Below, piece by piece: positions 1 through 3,048 of a stretch of DNA of 5,163 nt (its first letter is position 1; the number at the start of each line of letters is the position of its first letter). Location of the stretch: NCBI GenBank assembly GCA_002763085.1, contig PFCY01000020.1:602-5764 (forward strand), in the 5' to 3' direction. The notes under the pieces are model-generated. The model was given only the letters and a program-made list of their open reading frames with translations, made no database searches and had not been told where the DNA came from. The position numbers and the translations under genes are program-made. The stretch comes from Candidatus Pacearchaeota archaeon CG10_big_fil_rev_8_21_14_0_10_32_14. GTDB lineage: Archaea > Nanobdellota > Nanobdellia > Pacearchaeales > GW2011-AR1.

Positions 1-90
1 CGATTAGAACAAAATAAAGATAATCTCGTGAACTCGCTCGTCTCCGCAACGACGAGTGAGAATGAAAAACGATTTGAAATTTGGGGTTAG
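1..90 (+). CDS. Possible 3' end of an upstream gene (partial, C-terminal 29 residues)
   Basis: Frame 1 is open from the first base to a TAG at 88-90 and reads a hydrophilic tail beginning RLEQNKDNLVNSL and ending TTSENEKRFEIWG. I do not recognise the protein. The last 13 codons lie inside the 92-bp direct repeat and are reproduced, with their stop, in the second copy. Two readings fit: a real gene whose 3' end was duplicated downstream, or an intergenic repeat that is open by chance. Thirty open codons in AT-rich DNA is weak support, and a 10-bp GC-rich hairpin lies within the frame. The sequence to the left of the window would settle it. Confidence 0.35.
   Translation, partial: RLEQNKDNLVNSLVSATTSENEKRFEIWG
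33..60. repeat. Stem-loop at the 5' edge of repeat copy 1
   Basis: CTCGCTCGTC (33-42) pairs with GACGAGTGAG (51-60) as a 10-bp stem (nine Watson-Crick pairs and one G-T) around an 8-base loop. The arms are much richer in GC than the surrounding DNA. No T-run follows the stem, so it does not look like a classic terminator. Its 3' arm is the first part of the direct repeat. In the second copy the partner arm is changed to TTCGTC (203-208), which still allows a 6-bp pairing with 223-228. Confidence 0.5.
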
Positions 91-140
91 TGGTATGCAA
101 AGAAATGAGACTCATGATATAATAACGATAGTAAAATTGG
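41..140. repeat. Direct repeat, copy 1
   Basis: Positions 49-140 are identical over 92 bases to 221-312 (offset 172). Allowing one missing A near the 5' edge, the match extends left to 41 here and 214 in the second copy. The unit contains the stop codon of the open frame ending at 90 and an ATG at 62 with an open second frame. It carries no recognisable transposase, tRNA or direct-terminal-repeat signature. It could be a recent tandem duplication or one unit of a dispersed repeat family. Confidence 0.9.
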
Positions 141-181
141 GAGTAAGTGGAATGCAAATCGATTTGAGAGTTGAGGAGTAG
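62..181 (+). CDS. Candidate 39-residue small ORF in repeat copy 1
   Basis: An ATG at 62, preceded by GTGA at 56-59 (a partial match to an archaeal Shine-Dalgarno sequence, but very close), opens a 39-codon frame ending in TAG. It begins MKNDLKFGVSGMQRNETHD and carries the motif GVSGMQ twice, about 19 residues apart, because a degenerate repeat unit follows the first. It runs in a different frame from, and overlaps, the possible gene tail ending at 90. I recognise no family. It is kept only because the second repeat copy preserves the same start and first 26 codons, which the DNA identity alone would also produce. Confidence 0.15.
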   Translation: MKNDLKFGVSGMQRNETHDIITIVKLGVSGMQIDLRVEE

Positions 182-183
182 AA
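136..183. repeat. Degenerate repeat units between the two perfect copies
   Basis: The spacer is not unrelated sequence. Around 136-158, a GG..GTAAGTGGAATGCAAA-like segment mirrors GGGGTTAGTGGTATGCAAA in the perfect copies (83-101 and 255-273). Around 159-183, CGATTTGAGAGTTGAGGAGT resembles CGATTTGAAATTTGGGGTT (70-88). The array may therefore be an older tandem structure with a spacing of about 57 bases that was later duplicated as a larger block. The alignment was made by eye and includes mismatches and small gaps. Confidence 0.5.
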
Positions 184-262
184 ACTTAACTCCGAATCGG
201 ACTTCGTCACGATTCTCCGCACGACGAGTGAGAATGAAAAACGATTTGAAATTTGGGGTTAG
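182..262 (+). pseudogene. Duplicated C-terminal gene tail, no start codon
   Basis: After the TAG at 179-181, this frame is open for 26 codons and ends in the same 13 residues (TTSENEKRFEIWG) and TAG as the frame ending at 90. Upstream of the shared part it reads KLNSESDFVTILR, distantly like the NSLVSA segment of the first copy. It has no ATG of its own. It could be the leftover original 3' end or a duplicated tail of the upstream gene. If the repeat is intergenic, neither tail is real. Confidence 0.2.
191..215. repeat. Inverted repeats at the 5' edge of repeat copy 2
   Basis: GAATCG (194-199) pairs with CGATTC (210-215) around a 10-base loop. The overlapping TCCGA/TCGGA (191-201, one-base centre) is a second small palindrome. 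Together with the 203-208/223-228 pairing they give alternative folds at the same relative place as the hairpin in front of copy 1. This suggests that a structured 5' edge belongs to the repeat element. Confidence 0.4.
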
Positions 263-312
263 TGGTATGCAAAGAAATGAGACTCATGATATAATAACGA
301 TAGTAAAATTGG
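214..312. repeat. Direct repeat, copy 2
   Basis: Positions 221-312 match 49-140 with no mismatch, and the extended match starts at 214. The right boundary is sharp: after the shared AAAATTGG, copy 1 continues GAGTAAGTGG while copy 2 continues ATATAAATTA. That continuation also creates a TATA-like sequence facing the 393-1797 gene pair. The block fills much of the otherwise gene-free 300 bases before the first complete gene. Confidence 0.9.
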
Positions 313-347
313 ATATAAATTATGGAAAAATTGTGAATGAGTTATGA
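234..347 (+). CDS. Candidate 37-residue small ORF in repeat copy 2
   Basis: This has the same ATG context and first 26 residues as the 62-181 frame. It then diverges at the repeat boundary to LDINYGKIVNEL and stops at TGA 345-347. It has only one GVSGMQ motif. The different lengths and C-termini argue against a conserved product, and shadow coding within a repeat is the simpler explanation. Confidence 0.13.
   Translation: MKNDLKFGVSGMQRNETHDIITIVKLDINYGKIVNEL
314..320 (+). promoter_or_regulatory. Possible TATA box for the small ORF-purM unit
   Basis: TATAAAT begins two bases after the end of repeat copy 2. Archaeal transcription usually starts about 25 bases downstream, which would give a leader of roughly 50 bases before the ATG at 393. 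A GAGGG run at 373-377 could act as a ribosome-binding site, but it is about 15 bases from that ATG, farther than usual. A weaker AATAAAA at 378-384 would suit a leaderless start at 411 instead. Confidence 0.3.
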
Positions 348-392
348 ATAAGATGATAATAGAAATGAAATTGAGGGAATAAAACACCGAAC

Positions 393-647
393 ATGAACAT
401 AAAAACACGAATGAATACCTCGAATGGAAATGCACGGTTTGAAAATTCTGTGAATTTGATTGAAGTTATGATAAACGAAGATTTTCTTAATCCAGATCAT
501 GAATCAATCGCTTTGGGATTTAGGAATAAAGATTCATCTGGATTAATTGAACTGACTCCGAAAGAAGTCAACGAAATCATTAGAGCTTTCGATAAGAAAA
601 AACATTTGATAAAAGGTGTAAAAATATTTTCTGAAAAAGTTAGATAA
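393..647 (+). CDS. Small conserved-looking hypothetical protein (84 aa) upstream of purM
   Basis: I do not recognise this family. After a polar, Asn-rich N-terminus (about residues 1-17), the likely folded core runs from about residue 20 to 82. It reads as strand-strand-helix: hydrophobic NLIEVMI, then ESIALGFR, then LIELTPKEVNEIIRAF and a basic end with KKKHLIKGVKIF. There is no signal peptide, membrane segment or Cys cluster, so it should be cytosolic. An in-frame TGA at 372-374 excludes longer starts. ATG 411 (residue 7) is an alternative start. The stop is one base before the purM ATG, so the two are almost certainly co-transcribed and may be translationally coupled. That position could hint at a purine-related or regulatory role, but nothing in the residues shows it. 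Confidence 0.75.
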   Translation: MNIKTRMNTSNGNARFENSVNLIEVMINEDFLNPDHESIALGFRNKDSSGLIELTPKEVNEIIRAFDKKKHLIKGVKIFSEKVR

Positions 648-648
648 T

Positions 649-1797
649 ATGGAAGAAGAGATGGACTATAAGAAACTAGCTTCTAAGATTTTTTATGAAG
701 CTTCTAAATTAACTTGGAAAAATAGAAAAGGAAAACTTGGAGAGGTTGAAGAATTATTTTCTGATTTTTCTGGACTTCGAGGTTATGAAGTTGGCGGATT
801 ACCTCTTGGAACAAAATCTAACATGAATTTCGACGGGGTTGGAACAAAAATAGAAATTGCTGAAAGGTGTGGAAGGCATGAGACCGTTTTTTATGATTTA
901 TTCGCTATGGTCTGTGATGATGCCGTTTTAAAGGGAGGTGAGCCGGTGGTTGTTGGAAGTGTTTTTGATGCAAGTTGTTTGGGAAATGAATCGGAATATT
1001 TCTCTTCATTTATCAATATGATTTCAAACGGAATGATTGAAGCTGCGAAAGACGCGGGTGTTGCTGTAGTAAATGGAGAGACCGCTGAGCTGGGATATAG
1101 AGTTAAAGGATATGGAAAGTTTAATTATAATTTATGTGCTGGCGCTGTTTGGTATGGACATGAATCAAGACTTTTAAGCGGTAAAGAAATTCGAGTCGGG
1201 AATAGTCTCGTTGGGCTTTATGAAGAAGGGTTTAGATCAAATGGGTTTACTTTAGTCAGAGAAATAATGGAAAAAGTTCATGGAGAGAATTGGCATGATG
1301 TTAAATGGGTTGATGGGAAAAATAGTTTGGGAGATATGGCGTTGACGCCGTCGAGAATTTATTCAAAAGCGATTGTTGATATGACTGGAGGTTATGATAC
1401 AGACAGAAAACCTAAAGCGCTATTGCATGATATTGCTCACATAACGGGTGGCGGAATTCCAGAAAAACTTGGAAGAGTTTTAGAATCATCGGGATTTGGA
1501 GCGGAAATTGATAATCCGTTTATGCCAAGTGAATTTGTTAGATACGTTCAGGATTTAGGAAATGTTTCTGATCGCGAAGCATATAAAACTTGGAGTATGG
1601 GACAAGGAATGGCGATAATAACTCCAAATCCCGACGATGTAATAAACGTTGCAGAAGAACACGGAATAAAATCTAAAGACATTGGCTATATCACAAAAGA
1701 AGAAGGAATAAAAATTTTAAATCATGGCGCGTTTTCTCTATTCTACAATCCAAGAGGAATAAGTCCAAAAGGAGATGAATGGTTGAATTATGATTAA
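649..1797 (+). CDS. purM: Phosphoribosylformylglycinamidine cyclo-ligase (AIR synthase), PurM
   Basis: PurM catalyses the ATP-dependent closure of FGAM to aminoimidazole ribonucleotide in de novo purine synthesis, in the cytosol and as a homodimer. The sequence shows family signatures in order: DGVGTK at residues 62-67 (nucleotide-binding region), GGEPV at 96-100, NGETAE at 142-147 (usually GGETAE), RSNGFTLVR at 196-204, LTPSRIY at 232-238, AHITGGGIPE at 263-272 and SMGQGM at 316-321. The SNG, LTP.RIY and HITGGG set separates it from the relatives ThiL, SelD and HypE. At 382 residues it is longer than the common bacterial form (about 345 residues), partly from a 20-residue tail after residue 360. 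The ATG at 649 is one base after the preceding stop. ATG 661 (MDYKKL) is an alternative start. Tandem TAA codons end the gene. No other purine gene lies in the window. Confidence 0.93.
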   Translation: MEEEMDYKKLASKIFYEASKLTWKNRKGKLGEVEELFSDFSGLRGYEVGGLPLGTKSNMNFDGVGTKIEIAERCGRHETVFYDLFAMVCDDAVLKGGEPVVVGSVFDASCLGNESEYFSSFINMISNGMIEAAKDAGVAVVNGETAELGYRVKGYGKFNYNLCAGAVWYGHESRLLSGKEIRVGNSLVGLYEEGFRSNGFTLVREIMEKVHGENWHDVKWVDGKNSLGDMALTPSRIYSKAIVDMTGGYDTDRKPKALLHDIAHITGGGIPEKLGRVLESSGFGAEIDNPFMPSEFVRYVQDLGNVSDREAYKTWSMGQGMAIITPNPDDVINVAEEHGIKSKDIGYITKEEGIKILNHGAFSLFYNPRGISPKGDEWLNYD

Positions 1798-1813
1798 TAA
1801 TTTTAATTATTAA
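1794..1813. terminator. Perfect AT-only inverted repeat over convergent stop codons
   Basis: TTAATAATT (1794-1802) and AATTATTAA (1805-1813) are exact reverse complements separated by TT. The left arm contains the purM stop codons and the right arm overlaps the end of the convergent gene, whose stop codon is at 1803-1805. With no GC pairs and a two-base centre, an RNA hairpin would be weak. A role as a bidirectional transcription end is therefore inferred from position only. Confidence 0.35.
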
Positions 1814-2324
1814 AACTATATCCTGAGTGAGTTCTGTCTGAGTAAACTAAATATCCGTCGGGACCGTAGACTTTGTTTCTCGATGTAACTGAATGCGTGT
1901 ATGGACTAGTGTAATGCTGTTCAGTTCCAATAAATATTTCTCCGTATCTATTTTCGTAATTATATGAATTTGAATTTGAGGTGTATGCTAGTGATGGTTG
2001 ATTATATCTATTTGCAAAATATCTTGAAGTCGTTGTTGTAGAAACTTGAGCTCTAGGTTTTACATAATTATATCCGTAGACTCCGTTTCCTGGACCGCTT
2101 CCATAAAATCCAGAGTAATCATTAGATGCGATTGTAAATGGCTGGTAGTAATAACTGTGGCCGAAAGGTCTTTCATAAGTATATGCGTTCGAATATGTGT
2201 GCTCCGCGAAATTTTCGTAACCTTGAGTATTTCCGTAATAGCAATCAATGCAATAAGCACTTGCTAGAGCCGAAAAAACCACAGTTGCAAATAGTGCAAA
2301 TGAAAACAACACGATCTTTTTCAT
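1803..2324 (-). CDS. Tyrosine-rich exported protein (173 aa)
   Basis: I do not recognise this family. The N-terminus is a clear Sec-type signal peptide: MKK, a hydrophobic stretch to about residue 20, then ALASA with likely cleavage after A23. The residue pattern before the first Cys (SAYC) is not a lipobox, so it is not an obvious lipoprotein. The mature part (about 150 residues) has 27 tyrosines (about 18%) and many Asn, Ser, Gly and Thr. Its only cysteines are C25 and C28 in a CxxC at the new N-terminus. There is no transmembrane helix after the signal and no catalytic motif. Short patterns recur (SYYY, YGYNY, YNYENRY, YGPDGY) but not as strict tandem repeats. It is probably a structural or adhesive exterior protein, by composition only. 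It has its own promoter and faces purM across a five-base gap. Confidence 0.85.
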   Translation of the reverse strand: MKKIVLFSFALFATVVFSALASAYCIDCYYGNTQGYENFAEHTYSNAYTYERPFGHSYYYQPFTIASNDYSGFYGSGPGNGVYGYNYVKPRAQVSTTTTSRYFANRYNQPSLAYTSNSNSYNYENRYGEIFIGTEQHYTSPYTHSVTSRNKVYGPDGYLVYSDRTHSGYSFNN

Positions 2325-2347
2325 AATTAGAAAAGTAGTTTTTCGTT

Positions 2348-2355
2348 TTTATATA
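2348..2355 (-). promoter_or_regulatory. TATA box for the Tyr-rich protein gene (leaderless start)
   Basis: On the minus strand this reads TATATAAA, centred about 27 bases upstream of the ATG at 2324. That places the transcription start at or next to the start codon. No Shine-Dalgarno-like run lies between, which fits a leaderless archaeal mRNA. The box lies in the 54-bp gap after the HExxH gene, so the two minus-strand genes can be transcribed independently. Confidence 0.6.
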
Positions 2356-2378
2356 TTATTGTCTGAAATCATATAGAA

Positions 2379-2972
2379 TCAATTGCTGTTAATTGCATTT
2401 AAAACTAATATATCGCATTCGCTTTGAGAATTTGATACTGCGTTAAGTGTATCATTTATGTATTGGAAAAATTTTTCTTTTGTCCAGTCAATTCCGCCTT
2501 GAGAAACTCCATCCAAAGTAAATGGCTGGGCATAACAAAGAGAGTTAGGTGATGCGATTGTTTTGGGAATCATTCCTCTAATTGGATCTAATTCAAGATC
2601 ATGATCACTACCTATAATCACTCCAAACAAGGGGAATAATCCATAGTCGCTAGCAACTCTTGCGTGAATCTGTTCATGATAAACTCGGTCCATGTGATTA
2701 GGAAATGATTTTTTGAAAAAGGCTTCAAATTCGTAAAAATCAGGAGTTAGAAGTGAAGACAAATCTGACGCACGGATATCAAATTCTGCCGATTTCTCTA
2801 AAAACTCTCTTAAAGCAATATTTCCATTCTTGAGATCTTGTAGTGATTTTGAATAGAAATCATCAATTTCTTTATTAAATGCGTTAAAGTCATTTACTGG
2901 CAAGTATTTCATTAAAACTCGATAAAATGGAGATTTAAAAAGATTTGGATTGAAATCATCACTGGAAAACAT
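2379..2972 (-). CDS. Putative zinc metallopeptidase-like protein with HExxH motif (197 aa)
   Basis: The centre of the protein carries RVYHEQIHARVASDYG. H99-E100-Q101-I102-H103 matches the HExxH zinc-site signature, in which the two His bind zinc and the Glu activates water. A following acidic segment, GSDHDLELDP (121-130), offers H124, D125 or E127 as a possible third ligand. The surroundings do not match the metzincin pattern HExxHxxGxxH. The N-terminal half (about 10-95) is charged and helix-like, with aromatic residues. There is no signal peptide or membrane segment, so it should act inside the cell unless exported by another route. I cannot assign a peptidase family. A chance HExxH in a non-enzymatic protein remains possible. 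It lies just upstream of the Tyr-rich gene on the same strand and is divergent from the surface-protein gene, a setting compatible with envelope-protein processing, but that is inference. Confidence 0.8.
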   Translation of the reverse strand: MFSSDDFNPNLFKSPFYRVLMKYLPVNDFNAFNKEIDDFYSKSLQDLKNGNIALREFLEKSAEFDIRASDLSSLLTPDFYEFEAFFKKSFPNHMDRVYHEQIHARVASDYGLFPLFGVIIGSDHDLELDPIRGMIPKTIASPNSLCYAQPFTLDGVSQGGIDWTKEKFFQYINDTLNAVSNSQSECDILVLNAINSN

Positions 2973-3019
2973 ATGTTACATCGCAATTTTTTATTCGAGT
3001 AAGTGAGTAGTGAACAAGG

Positions 3020-3027
3020 TTTAAATA
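3020..3027 (+). promoter_or_regulatory. TATA box of the surface-protein gene, possibly shared divergently
   Basis: TTTAAATA is centred about 25 bases before the ATG at 3049, the spacing expected for a leaderless archaeal transcript. AAAAAGG directly abuts the ATG and is too close to be a Shine-Dalgarno site. The reverse complement TATTTAAA could also serve the divergent HExxH gene, giving a leader of about 25 bases that includes a minimal ATG-TAA at 2981-2976. A weaker minus-strand AATAAAAA lies at 2988-2995 but is only about 20 bases from that start codon. Confidence 0.55.
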
Positions 3028-3048
3028 CGAATTGAGTATAGAAAAAGG

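Noticed and set aside
33..60. Intrinsic terminator of the upstream gene
   Set aside because: The stem is strong but no T-run follows on either strand, and it lies before the stop codon of the open frame it would terminate.
41..312. CRISPR array
   Set aside because: The repeat is 92 bases with only two perfect copies and a spacer that is itself repeat-derived. No cas gene is in the window.
1..392. tRNA or other structured RNA gene in the left region
   Set aside because: No cloverleaf arms, T-loop consensus or CCA-like end could be found. The hairpins are short and belong to the repeat edges.
649..1797. Alternative identity as ThiL, SelD or HypE
   Set aside because: These share the ATP-binding fold, but the combination SNGFTLVR, LTPSRIY and HITGGGIPE is the PurM arrangement. 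No Cys/Sec loop (SelD) or C-terminal Cys (HypE) is present.
2046..2326. Open frames on both strands within 2046-2326 (62 to 73 residues)
   Set aside because: They lie inside the Tyr-rich gene in other frames, show no start signals or family features, and the signal peptide plus promoter clearly support the 1803-2324 minus frame.
2126..2561. Shared short strings in the Tyr-rich and HExxH genes (GATGCGATTGT and GTAAATGGCTGG; peptides TIAS and QPFT)
   Set aside because: The order and spacing differ between the genes (adjacent in one, about 40 bases apart and reversed in the other), so duplication or recombination is not supported. Chance similarity in low-complexity AT-rich coding is enough.
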